From: CAUZIZ01 sp963579905
GTDB taxonomy: Bacteria > Acidobacteriota > UBA6911 > RPQK01 > JAJDTT01
Reading direction: 5' to 3'
DNA length: 17,302 nt
Assembly (NCBI GenBank): GCA_963579905.1
Contig: CAUZIZ010000121.1
Span: 1 to 17,302, forward strand
Shown piece by piece: positions 1 through 7,486 of this stretch. How positions within the stretch are numbered: the first letter of the stretch is position 1; every line of letters starts with the position of its first letter. The notes below the pieces were generated by a model. The model had not been told where the DNA came from. It did not search any database and saw nothing but the letters and a program-made list of their open reading frames with translations. The translations under genes and the position numbers were made by a program.

Positions 1-434
1 GCAGTTTCAAGCACACGACCAGCTTCGCAGCGAACGACATTCCGAGTGTCATAAGAGCTTTCCGTACTTGATCCGGTTGTACGTCTTGATGATTCGCTGC
101 TCGTCCAGATCCACCGCTCACCTCAGCCTTCGTCCACGGCTACGTCGTAACACCCTATAGGCTAGGAAAGGACCTTGGCACCATCCTACGCCTTGGCAGC
201 TTTGGGCAAAACACTGCAGTTTGCCGACAGAGGGGTCGTTCACTACAAAGCCTATTTGCAGGGGCATCGGCCACCCTGCTGCGGATGCTCGTGGGTTATC
301 TGTGGGAAATATAACCGGCTATTCTGGGAATCATGGGAATGTCGGGACAAGTTCCAAGAACCTACAACTGCCTTAGAAGACAGGGATTATCGGAAAACTC
401 TGGCCAGATGGGGGTTTGGCAGAAAGGGTGGCCC
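1..434. other. Gene-free stretch before the tRNA remnant
   Basis: I find no convincing gene here. The one open frame that crosses the region on the plus strand has unnatural composition and runs into the tRNA remnant. On the minus strand a short frame ending with TGA at 49-51 can start from GTG at 112-114 and has a charged, natural-looking composition (about 21 residues). It is closed upstream by a stop, so it is at best a remnant of a gene tail. The stretch may be the end of an inserted element that used the tRNA at 435-484. Confidence 0.4.
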
Positions 435-484
435 ACGCATTCGTAATGCGTAGGTTGGGGGTTCAATTCCTCTCGCCGGCTCCA
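435..484 (+). tRNA. 3' half of a tRNA-Thr (anticodon CGT), probably an integration scar
   Basis: The segment reads as the 3' half of a tRNA. The anticodon stem is 435-439 paired with 447-451, with a 7-nt loop carrying anticodon CGT at 442-444. A 5-nt variable region follows, then a T arm (457-461 with 469-473, two G-T wobbles, loop TTCAATT). The 3' acceptor strand CGCCGGC is at 474-480, then discriminator T and CCA at 482-484. The expected 5' acceptor strand GCCGGCG and a D arm are absent upstream; the nearest candidate, around 403-409, pairs only partly. A tRNA 3' half joined to unrelated upstream DNA is the usual product of tyrosine-integrase integration, where the element carries a copy of the tRNA 3' end. 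A diverged pseudo-tRNA is the alternative. A T run at 486-491 follows directly. Confidence 0.65.
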
Positions 485-595
485 GTTTTTTCAATGGTTT
501 AGACGGGAGCAGAGGCATATACGCGGGCGATACCACGTGTGTCAACAAGAGACCAATCTGCATCCGGAACTTCATCGACGTCTTTGGATCCCGAT

Positions 596-1808
596 TTACC
601 TATACTGTACGTGGAGCTTCATGCCACCCACCTGAGCCGTCAAGCGACCGGCTGAATTCGTTCCAGGGGCAAACCTGAATCGGTTGATCCCCCGACGCAT
701 CATGCCAGCTTCGAGATCTGCGGCAAAGACGTCGAAGCGGGTGCGAGCGATTCGGCCTGGCGGCACATCGACTCCGTTGACCTGTACCTGGACCTGTTCG
801 CCGGCGCCGATCCCGCCTACGTTGAACTCAAGGCGGAGCTCCTTCAGTGATCCCTCGGCAGCCGCGGCATGAAGGTCATCACCGACCACCAGCTCGACCT
901 CTCGCTCCCCGATCAGGCGCACGGGAAACTGGCTTTCCGGGTTGCTGTAACCGATGTACGTGAGCGTCTCTCCGCTGTCGGCCAGATAGACCTTGTCCTT
1001 TTTACGGAGGGTTTCGACCGCTCCGATCTCCTGAAGGCTCGAAGCATCCGAAGCTCCCCAACCAGGGTTTACCTCCTGACCGGGCACACCGAAGAAGTTG
1101 AAGAGGTAGACACCGTCGGCGCCGAGGGCCCAGAAGTTGCTCGCAAGACTGCGCACCTGGACCGGCCCGCGAAAATGATTCACTCAGGGATAGGCGCGCA
1201 CGCGATGTCGCTGAGCAACGTCTATGAGTTCCTTCAGCCTCCCCAGTATCCGGCATGTAGCCGCCGCCCACGATCAATAGATCCGGCAATCCATCCACAA
1301 GCCAGCTCTCGGTGTCCAGTCCACTACGCCGAGCGATGGTGGTCGTGTCGGGTACTCGAATGGCCAGCAGGTAGGGTCGGCCGCGCTCGGTACCGATCTG
1401 GTTGAGCGTGTTTCGCACCTGACCTACGAACTCCGTCATGGCCGGCGCATGCTGTCTTTACTCGCCAATCCTGAAGAACAGCGGGTGTCGATAATAGTCC
1501 AACTCGAGCCCGTCGAAGTCGTAACGAGAGCAGTACCAGCGTATGAATTCCAGGAAGTGTTCGCGTACATCTGCCTTGCCCCAGTTCAACCGCACCAGAA
1601 CCAGCTCATGACGGAATCTTCGGGATAGACCGCCCTTCCACGCTTCATCGAATCGGCGTTTCCCAGCAAGAGATCCGGCCGCTTCTGCTTCAGCGGATAC
1701 GTCAGTTCCCCCAGACAGGTGGCCGTTATGCTCCGCAAATCGATTCCGATCGGAAAGTGATCTGACAGATCCCAGATCTTGATCCGAGTGGAACTGAAAG
1801 AATCAGCT
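596..1808 (-). pseudogene. Decayed glycoside-hydrolase-like TIM-barrel gene
   Basis: Fragments in different minus-strand frames together resemble one protein of a putative glycosyl-hydrolase-like family known mainly from Planctomycetes, Verrucomicrobia and Acidobacteria (family placement from memory). Reading 5' to 3': a fragment with KRPDLLLG near 1660-1690; then a frame with RLNWG, YDFDGLELDYYRHP and LFFRIGE, closed by TAA at 1458-1460; the same frame reopens with MTEFVGQVR and DLLIVGGGYMP; then a frameshift near 1228 to ELIDVAQRH and RAYP, closed by TGA at 1184-1186; then a 195-residue open frame with GADGVYLFNFFG and a beta-rich C-terminal domain ending at 596. The lesions are thus two frameshifts (near 1640 and 1228) and two stops. 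The 5' end is lost where the gene abuts aroE at 1809. The preserved DFDGLELD and FNFFG motifs suggest recent decay or sequence errors. No function is expected as it stands. Confidence 0.75.
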
Positions 1809-2666
1809 TCAAGCCAGGGCAAGGACGTCGATGACTCGCTTGCGCATCACGGCCGAATTGACATCGATTCCGGTCCAGTACTTGATGCTGATCACTCCTT
1901 GGTTGACCAGCATTCCCAAGCCATCAATCACCGTGCAGCCCCGTTGCTCTGCAGCCATTACCAACCTGGTTCGGAGCGGATTTGGAATCACATCAGCCAC
2001 CACCATCTCCGGCCGGAGACTTTTGATGTCGATCCTCAGTTGGGCATCGACATCGGGGTAGAGCCCGACCGACGTGGCGTTGACGACCACGTGTGTTTCG
2101 TCGGGGATCCCGTAGTCGCCGATCCACTCGACGAAGTCCGCCTGAGCCAGTGTGCTGGTGTTCAACAGGTCAACCAGCTCCCGACCCTGCTGCGAGCTGC
2201 GATTGACGACGGCGATGCTGTCTGCACCGGACAGGGCCAGTTCCACTCCGATTGCCCGCGCTGCGCCCCCAGCTCCCAGAATGACAATGTTCTTGCTTGC
2301 TGGATCTACCCTTTCACGAAGGGACTTGAGGAATCCCTTTCCATCGGTGTTTTCCCCGATATACTGCCCGTCGCGGCGGACAACGCAGTTGACGGCTCCC
2401 ATGATCGAGGCCGACTCACCCAGACCGTCCAGATGTTCGATCACGGCCACCTTGTGGGGCAGCGAACAGTTGAAGCCGGCGAAACCGAGCGCCTGGGCCC
2501 CCTTGACGGCATCCGCCAGGGCTTCGGGTGGGACTTCGAAGTTGATGTAGCACCAGGCAAGCTGATGATGCCGGTAAGCAGCCTCGATCATTTCGGCAGT
2601 GGGGTTTTCGGCCGCGGGCTGAGCAAAGGATGCCGTGATCTGCTTCAGGAAGTTCAGGGGCGACAA
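1809..2666 (-). CDS. aroE: Shikimate dehydrogenase (AroE family)
   Basis: A 285-residue protein that would reduce 3-dehydroshikimate to shikimate with NADPH in the cytoplasm. Visible AroE features in order: substrate domain start ITASFAQP; FNCSLPHK with the catalytic Lys at about 72; GENTDGKGF with the conserved Asp at about 108; dinucleotide loop GAGGAARAIG at 131-140; the cofactor-specificity segment NRSSQQ at 155-160; NATSVGLYP at 196-204; and MLVNQG near the C-terminus. The length is normal for the family. No ATG fits the N-terminus: the start is TTG at 2664-2666, preceded by GAGAGG at 8-nt spacing. It follows the aldolase-like gene on the same strand after a 95-nt gap with two small hairpins. 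Because it sits with an aldolase and a sugar kinase, a catabolic quinate/shikimate-type or sugar-acid role is possible instead of aromatic biosynthesis. Confidence 0.9.
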   Translation of the reverse strand: MSPLNFLKQITASFAQPAAENPTAEMIEAAYRHHQLAWCYINFEVPPEALADAVKGAQALGFAGFNCSLPHKVAVIEHLDGLGESASIMGAVNCVVRRDGQYIGENTDGKGFLKSLRERVDPASKNIVILGAGGAARAIGVELALSGADSIAVVNRSSQQGRELVDLLNTSTLAQADFVEWIGDYGIPDETHVVVNATSVGLYPDVDAQLRIDIKSLRPEMVVADVIPNPLRTRLVMAAEQRGCTVIDGLGMLVNQGVISIKYWTGIDVNSAVMRKRVIDVLALA

Positions 2667-2721
2667 TGTCTCATCCTCTCGTCTGTCTACCGATCTTGCA
2701 GCCAGGAAGGCAGAGGCGGTT

Positions 2722-2760
2722 CGCTGCTTTCGCGGCGCAGCGACACTAGTGTAGCACTAG
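2722..2760 (-). other. Two small hairpins between the aldolase-like gene and aroE
   Basis: Two adjacent inverted repeats lie in the 95-nt gap: CGCTGC at 2722-2727 with GCAGCG at 2737-2742, and CTAGTG at 2746-2751 with CACTAG at 2755-2760 around a 3-nt loop. No T run follows on the minus strand, so they are not convincing terminators. They could stabilise or separate the two messages. Confidence 0.35.
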
Positions 2761-2761
2761 C

Positions 2762-3778
2762 TCAGGACACCTCAACCTGGGTGAGCTGCAGATCGTCGTC
2801 CAGACTCCGCTGCGGCGGGATGCCAGTCGCTTGCAGTCGTCCGTGGTAGTGGCGCACAGCTTCCTCGGGAGCAAGGTTGCCGTCCGCGAGCGCTCGCAGA
2901 ACGGAGACGAACGCGAGTTGGTCTTCAGCGTTGTTGATCTTGCGGCCGAACAGCGCCGCGCGGCCGCCGTACTTCTTCGCTTCCCACAGCATGCGGAACG
3001 CATCGTGCGTTGTACCGGCCGGCCCCCCGAGGATACCGACGATGAGCGTTGGATCATAGTGCACCAGTTGCTCCATCGCCGCCGGGCCGAAGTACGGTAT
3101 CTTCAAGAACAGCGGCCGGCCGCTCCGGGGGATGCCGGCCAGGCAACGCGCGATGGAATCGTTGACAAAGCGCGCGACGTCGTCCAGCTTCTTTCGCGGA
3201 GCGTTGGGTGCGAACACCTCCAGGAAATGCCGAAAGCCCTTCGCTTCCGCCTCGACGCGAAACTCGCGATAGCTGGCAAGCGCTTCACAATCGAGCTGAG
3301 CGTCGTTGTTGAACGTGATCGAATACAGGCCCAGATCGGCACCCAGGTTGTGCACTTCCTGGGAAGACGACGCTCTCCCGCATTGAATCTGGTCGATGGT
3401 TGCTGTGCGAAAGGCCAGCGACGATTGATTTTTGTAGTTTCCACTCACCCCCAGCCAGATGTCGGTGGTGTCGTTGGCGCGGACCGCGGGCGTGACGGTC
3501 GAGCCGTCGAAGATGCGTTCTTCTATCGTCAGCCGCTCGCTGACGCTGGCGCTCATCAGCATGATGTCGACCAGCCCCTGCTCGGTGATCTCGCGGATCG
3601 ACCGCCGGTATTCTTCGAGGCTGCAAAAGGGGAAGCGCTCCCTATCCGCTCCGCGGTTGACGCCCGGCGCACCAATCCCGAACCCCATTTCGGCATCTTT
3701 CGCGTCGGCCAGGATGAAGTCGTCGGCCGACGGGTCGCTGAGAATCTGTTGGAGTTTTTGATCGAGTGATTTCTCCAT
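2762..3778 (-). CDS. Class I aldolase-like TIM-barrel protein
   Basis: A 338-residue protein related to class I (Schiff-base) aldolases of the DhnA/tagatose-bisphosphate type; the exact substrate is not recognisable. Supporting segments are FLKIPYFG, whose Lys at about 226 is placed like the Schiff-base Lys of this fold; LIVGILGGPAGT at 246-257, resembling the phosphate-binding strand loop; and ALFGRKIN at 275-282, equivalent to the usual VGRNIF-type motif. The start chosen is ATG at 3776-3778, preceded by AAGGA at normal spacing. The frame stays open much further upstream, but that part overlaps the divergent kinase and reads as antisense. Stop TGA at 2762-2764. The gene is divergent from the PfkB kinase, with about 100 nt between them. 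Kinase plus aldolase suggests phosphorylation then cleavage of a sugar (inference). Confidence 0.75.
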   Translation of the reverse strand: MEKSLDQKLQQILSDPSADDFILADAKDAEMGFGIGAPGVNRGADRERFPFCSLEEYRRSIREITEQGLVDIMLMSASVSERLTIEERIFDGSTVTPAVRANDTTDIWLGVSGNYKNQSSLAFRTATIDQIQCGRASSSQEVHNLGADLGLYSITFNNDAQLDCEALASYREFRVEAEAKGFRHFLEVFAPNAPRKKLDDVARFVNDSIARCLAGIPRSGRPLFLKIPYFGPAAMEQLVHYDPTLIVGILGGPAGTTHDAFRMLWEAKKYGGRAALFGRKINNAEDQLAFVSVLRALADGNLAPEEAVRHYHGRLQATGIPPQRSLDDDLQLTQVEVS

Positions 3779-3880
3779 AGCTGGCGTCCTTGCTCCCTGT
3801 TTTCCGTTCGCCTCCGCACGATACGCTATATTAGAACGAATCCCGCGATGCGTCGATTCGGGGAAAGGAGAACCGAGCCA
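3779..3880. promoter_or_regulatory. Divergent promoter region between the aldolase-like and kinase genes
   Basis: A 102-nt gap separates the two start codons. It contains an AT-rich core at 3827-3833 that offers TATATT on the plus strand and TAATAT on the minus strand as possible -10 boxes. No good -35 box is visible on either strand. The kinase ribosome site AAAGGAG is at 3864-3870. Shared control of the two genes is plausible but unproven. Confidence 0.35.
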
Positions 3881-4843
3881 ATGAGCTACCGGTTTGATTG
3901 TGTCGTCTGCGGTGAAGTGTGCGCGGACTTGCCCATGAGGCCCATCGACCAGCACAAGCCGCTGCGCGAGATGGAGACCGTGCCCATCGAAACGAGCCGG
4001 CCGGGCAGCGACGGTATCGTTTCCAACAGCGGCATCGCGATGGCGCGGCTGGGGTTGGCCGTGGGCGCCTTCGGATACGTCGGCGATGACGTGTGGGGTG
4101 ACATGTTGACCCGGCTGTTCGCTGACGCCAGCCTGAACACGCAGCATATGTTGCGGCACCCCAACTTGCCGACGAGCATCAGCGTCGTGTTGGTGGGTGA
4201 CGATGGCGAACACACATTCGCGTATCATAGTGGCGCATCGCGCGCGTTCGACCGCGCGACGGTTCTCGCACGTCTGGAACTGTTCCGGGGCTCCATATTC
4301 GCGCTTTTCAGATACTACGCGCTGATGCCGGAGTTGGAGCATGATCTTCCCGGCGTGCTGAAAGAAGTCCAGCAGTGCGGTTGCCGGACGGCGCTGGATG
4401 CGGCCGGCGGAGGAGGAAAGATGCAGCCGCTTGACCGTATCCTACCGCACCTCGACATCTACGTCTCCAGCTACGACGAAGCGCAGTCGCAAACGGGGAA
4501 ATCCGATCCGCAACGGATGATCTCGGTCTTCCGAGAGTTCTGTCAGGGCGGCCTGTTGGGCGTGAAGCTGGGCGACGAGGGCGCACTGTTGAGCCCGGCC
4601 CCCGACGATTGGATTCAAGTGCCTCCGGTCGAGCCTCCAGGCCCGGTTGTTGACACGACGGGCGCCGGAAACAACTTCTACGCCGGCTTGCTCACCGGGC
4701 TGTCGCACGGGATGAGCGTCTACGACGCCGGCCGTCTGGGCGCAGCGGCCGGTGCCTGTTGCGTCACGGCCCTTGGCGCCACAGCGGGGTTGCGCAGCTT
4801 TGAGGAAACACGGCAACTTGCCGGGGTCCCATTCCGGGGCTAA
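3881..4843 (+). CDS. PfkB-family sugar kinase with Asn at the catalytic Asp position
   Basis: A 320-residue member of the PfkB/ribokinase family, cytoplasmic enzymes that phosphorylate sugars with ATP. The family layout is complete: N-terminal strand DCVVCGEVCADL; the first signature region SNSGIAMARLG at about 48-58; GYVGDDVWG; and the C-terminal signature DTTGAGNNFYAG at 258-269. The anion hole GAG is intact, but the next residue, normally the catalytic base Asp (GAGD), is Asn at 264 (codon AAC). This would cripple catalysis unless another residue substitutes, so it may be a regulatory or sugar-binding paralogue, or a recently mutated enzyme. The start ATG at 3881 is supported by AAAGGAG 10 nt upstream; an earlier in-frame ATG at 3848 lacks such a site. 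It is divergent from the aldolase-like gene. Confidence 0.88.
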   Translation: MSYRFDCVVCGEVCADLPMRPIDQHKPLREMETVPIETSRPGSDGIVSNSGIAMARLGLAVGAFGYVGDDVWGDMLTRLFADASLNTQHMLRHPNLPTSISVVLVGDDGEHTFAYHSGASRAFDRATVLARLELFRGSIFALFRYYALMPELEHDLPGVLKEVQQCGCRTALDAAGGGGKMQPLDRILPHLDIYVSSYDEAQSQTGKSDPQRMISVFREFCQGGLLGVKLGDEGALLSPAPDDWIQVPPVEPPGPVVDTTGAGNNFYAGLLTGLSHGMSVYDAGRLGAAAGACCVTALGATAGLRSFEETRQLAGVPFRG

Positions 4844-5241
4844 TTCTTCCAAATTCAGTGTCTACCCCACTTCACCTCGCAACACCTTCCGGTCCCAGGG
4901 GTTAGTCCCTGGGTCCAGATACCGGTGGTCTGACTAGGACCTTACCGGGGGGGGGGTACAATCCCCTTGAGGGAGAACCATTCCCAGGTCTCCCGCTACG
5001 CTCAATCGGCCTCTTCATCACGCCGGTGAGATCGAGAGTAGCTAAAATCAAACTCGAAACATCACTTGTGAATCGACTCATGAGAGACTACTATGCCTCG
5101 CTCAGCGACAAAATCCTCGATCCCGGAAACTCAGTACGTAGGTTCAGCGCGTAACTGATGGCACCGCCGGACAGCATGGTTCATGATCTGAGATCGAACG
5201 CCCGTCAAGACAAGATTGCCGGGTTCAGAAGGGTCCGGGCT
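4844..5241. other. Intergenic stretch with a hairpin and a G10 tract
   Basis: No gene is visible. A hairpin lies at 4894-4913 (CCCAGGG, loop GTTAGT, CCCTGGG) about 50 nt after the kinase stop; it lacks a T run but could help end transcription. A run of ten G residues lies at 4947-4956, a known site of slippage and sequencing error. The rest, to the likely start of the next gene, shows nothing recognisable. Confidence 0.45.
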
Positions 5242-5850
5242 TTGCACGTTTTCGTGAAAGCCAGTGCTCTCCTGCTGCTATTCCTGAACTGCGTCGGCTG
5301 TGGATCTGCTGAGAAGGGACCAACCTCTGCACCGCTTCCTCCCCCGAAGGTGCGCCTCGAAACACTGACGGAAGGCTTTGCGTTCGACCCGGTTGACCGC
5401 GGCCTCTTGGTCAGCGATAACGGTCCGAAAGGCCATGACAGTCTGATGAAGGCACTTCCCGGCGAAAATCTGGGCTGGCCCCTCGCGTGGGGTAGGGTCG
5501 ATTCGTGGTATGAACGTTTGGCTTTGTGGTGGCTGGGACAACGCTTTCGTCCACCCCTGTGGGAAAGCTTCGCAGAGCACACAGTACCAACTGCCGTCCA
5601 AGTCCTCGTCGACGATAGCTACGGTCCTGCTATGGCGGGACGAGTCCTCGTGGGGGAATACGGAACGGAGCGTGTCAGACAGTTCTCCCTGCCCGAACGC
5701 ACACACCACTCAGGCCTCGGTGTTGGTGAGTTTCTCGGTGGATTGTCCGGTATCGTCGATCTGCAATTCGGAGCAGATGGGCGCCTCTATATATTGACGA
5801 CGTTAGCGCTTCACCGGGTTGAAGTCGCCAGCACGGTGCATCGCCAATAA
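5242..5850 (+). CDS. Lipoprotein with a truncated sugar-dehydrogenase-like beta-propeller
   Basis: From TTG at 5242 the protein has 202 residues. It begins with a lipoprotein signal (HVFVKASALLLLFLNCVGC, then GS), preceded by GAAGGG at 8-nt spacing. ATG at 5158 is also in frame but would bury the signal behind 28 polar residues. The mature part matches the C-terminal section of PQQ-type aldose/sorbosone dehydrogenase propellers: FAFDP, SDNGPKGHD, PGENLGWPLAWG, RVLVGEYGTERVRQF, FLGGLSGIVDLQFGADGRLY (motif recognition from memory). Such proteins normally have about 350-400 residues, so the first half of the propeller, including catalytic positions, is missing between the signal and residue 50. 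It looks like an internally deleted derivative or a minimal exported lipoprotein with no sugar-oxidising activity. The neighbours give no further hint. Confidence 0.6.
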   Translation: MHVFVKASALLLLFLNCVGCGSAEKGPTSAPLPPPKVRLETLTEGFAFDPVDRGLLVSDNGPKGHDSLMKALPGENLGWPLAWGRVDSWYERLALWWLGQRFRPPLWESFAEHTVPTAVQVLVDDSYGPAMAGRVLVGEYGTERVRQFSLPERTHHSGLGVGEFLGGLSGIVDLQFGADGRLYILTTLALHRVEVASTVHRQ

Positions 5851-6209
5851 CCGCTTCTCCGCAGAGGCTCCCATCGATGTAACCCAGGCCTCTGGAGTCC
5901 CACTACAACTCGAAGCCCAGCCGCTAGTTTGTCAGCCCCGCACCACGACTCTTTTTTCTTGATTTCCCGCAGTAGCCGCAGATTATCGTGTATCTGGGAA
6001 ACAGCGCAAGGCCGAAAGTAGAACCTCCTCAAACGTCCACACGCTAGTCACAAACGACCCTTCTGCATCCTCCTGGTGAGAAGCTCCGCTCCACTCGCCC
6101 TTTGGTCCCTTTCTTGCCTATCTTCATACCCGATCAGGCCTGGTCAGGGAGTCGAAATCAATCGATTCCGTTCAATAAACAGGGGAGGTTATTTGCTAAC
6201 CAGGAGGAA
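5851..6209. other. Intergenic stretch before the ankyrin gene
   Basis: I see no gene, RNA or strong repeat. The only clear signal is the ribosome site AGGAGG at 6202-6207, belonging to the ankyrin gene. Confidence 0.4.
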
Positions 6210-7188
6210 ATGCATGATTACTCACAAACGATTTTTCCGCAGAGTCTGATCCGGTTTCTTCTTGCAGGAATCCTGCTCTTCAATTCGGTCACCCTGGGGC
6301 CTGCCAAGGGAGGAAAGAAAAACCCAAAGACCCGAGAAGTTCCTATCGGACTCCGCTTGCCTGATGGGCAAGAACTCCACTTCACCGACTTCGCGCGGCT
6401 CGAGGCGGCCTTGGAAAATGGCGACGTTTCTTCAGGCGGCTCCGGTTGCCTGGGGCTGAGCCCTCTTCATTTAGCGATGGTCCGGCACCCTGGACAAGGT
6501 TGCCACCTTGCTGGATGGTGGGGCGAACCCGAACGCGAGGACATCGGAAGGGTTGACACCTCTCCACCTGGCAGCCCAGTCCGGCTCCTACGATGTGGTG
6601 GCTCTTCTGCTTTCGGAGGGAGCAGATCCGCATGCTACCCTGAGCAACAACAAAATGGTCTTTAATGCACTCTATTCCCCATCTTCGTGTACTTCTTGCG
6701 AAGGGAAAGAGCAGCAGGAAGCCAGCCGGAAGGAGATTGCAACTCGATTTCTCGAAGCGGGGGTAGACCCCGATGCACGAAACATAGCCGGGGTTTCAGC
6801 TTTACACTACGCTGCGATGGGTCCGGACGCCCAGGAGGCGACGGCCGAACTTCTGGTGCTGGGAGCAGATCCCCACGATCACGACGGTGTTCCGGTTTCG
6901 TTCTATGCTTCGTTTGCGGGGAATACAGGGGCAGCCGAATTGACACGGCTGGCGGCCGGGGACCCAGTGGATGCCGTTGCTCCTGAGGGGAAAAGCAGAG
7001 AAGAATGGATCTCGGCCAAGAGAACGGAGATGGATGCCTCGAGACACTCTTCCAAGCTGGCAATCATTACCGGCCCGGCTGCATCCGCACCGGCCGGAAT
7101 CAAGTTTGAGTACGGCTGTCACTATTGGCTGGGCGTGGCATATGCCGTAGTAGGGACGGTAGGCTGTGCTATGGGGTGTCATACATAA
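6210..7188 (+). pseudogene. Frameshifted exported ankyrin-repeat protein with a Cys/Gly-rich tail
   Basis: The gene is readable only across frames. The first frame gives a hydrophobic export segment (SLIRFLLAGILLFNSV), a basic linker, LPDGQELHFTDFARLEAALENGD and the first ankyrin motif LSPLHLAMV. One extra base near 6480-6485 shifts to the frame holding the rest: TLLDGGANPNA, GLTPLHLAAQSG, LLSEGADPHA, GVSALHYAAMG and LLVLGADPHD, about four ankyrin repeats in all. The tail ends with YGCHYWLGVAYAVVGTVGC and AMGCHT. The start is also ambiguous: ATG at 6210 is in the first frame but only 2 nt after AGGAGG. ATG at 6214 has ideal spacing and gives MITHKRFFRR, a typical signal-peptide start, in the same frame as the ankyrin part, but it stops at TGA unless shifted near 6240. 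Two opposite shifts would therefore restore one protein. Ankyrin repeats bind other proteins; the partner is unknown. Confidence 0.7.
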
Positions 7189-7342
7189 CGGGTCCCTTTA
7201 GCTTTCCTCTGCGGCCCTTTTTGCAGCGTAGCTGCTTATACTGGCTGTTGGGAGGCGATTGAGCTTATTTGCGGTCCCGGGCAGGGTGTCACCGATGGCC
7301 GGATCAAGAGAAACCAAACGCTAAGTTCATCGTTTTTGCTTG

Positions 7343-7373
7343 CTCGCCTCTCGGCTCAGAGCCGAGGGGCGAG
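7343..7373. other. Strong GC-rich hairpin in the gap after the ankyrin gene
   Basis: A 14-bp stem with one T-G pair and a 3-nt loop, pairing 7343-7356 with 7360-7373. It lies 155 nt after the ankyrin stop, with a T run only on its 5' side, so it is not a standard intrinsic terminator in either direction. It could be a REP-like unit or RNA-stability element. The rest of the gap 7189-7486 holds only a small GCAGC/GCTGC hairpin at 7223-7235. Confidence 0.45.
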
Positions 7374-7486
7374 GGCTACTCGGAGAAAGATGGAGACCAT
7401 GGATAGCGTGATCGAAGAGATTCAATAATCGTTGGGTCATCCCCTTTGGTTGGGATGGACGCTAGACATCGACAGGAGGTGGAACA

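Noticed and set aside
387..575. Minus-strand 62-residue ORF containing GIEPPTYALR
   Set aside because: This peptide is the well-known false translation of the antisense strand of a tRNA. It only confirms the tRNA remnant at 435-484.
1184..1186. TGA in the hydrolase-like gene as selenocysteine (homologues may have Cys here)
   Set aside because: The same gene has a TAA and two frameshifts, so ordinary decay explains it; no redox chemistry is expected.
1779..2849. 356-residue plus-strand ORF
   Set aside because: It is the antisense shadow of aroE; the composition is unnatural, while the minus frame has all AroE motifs.
3779..4342. N-terminal extension of the aldolase-like gene to 4342
   Set aside because: The extension lies antisense to the PfkB kinase, has no domain character and passes over a good start with a ribosome site at 3776-3778.
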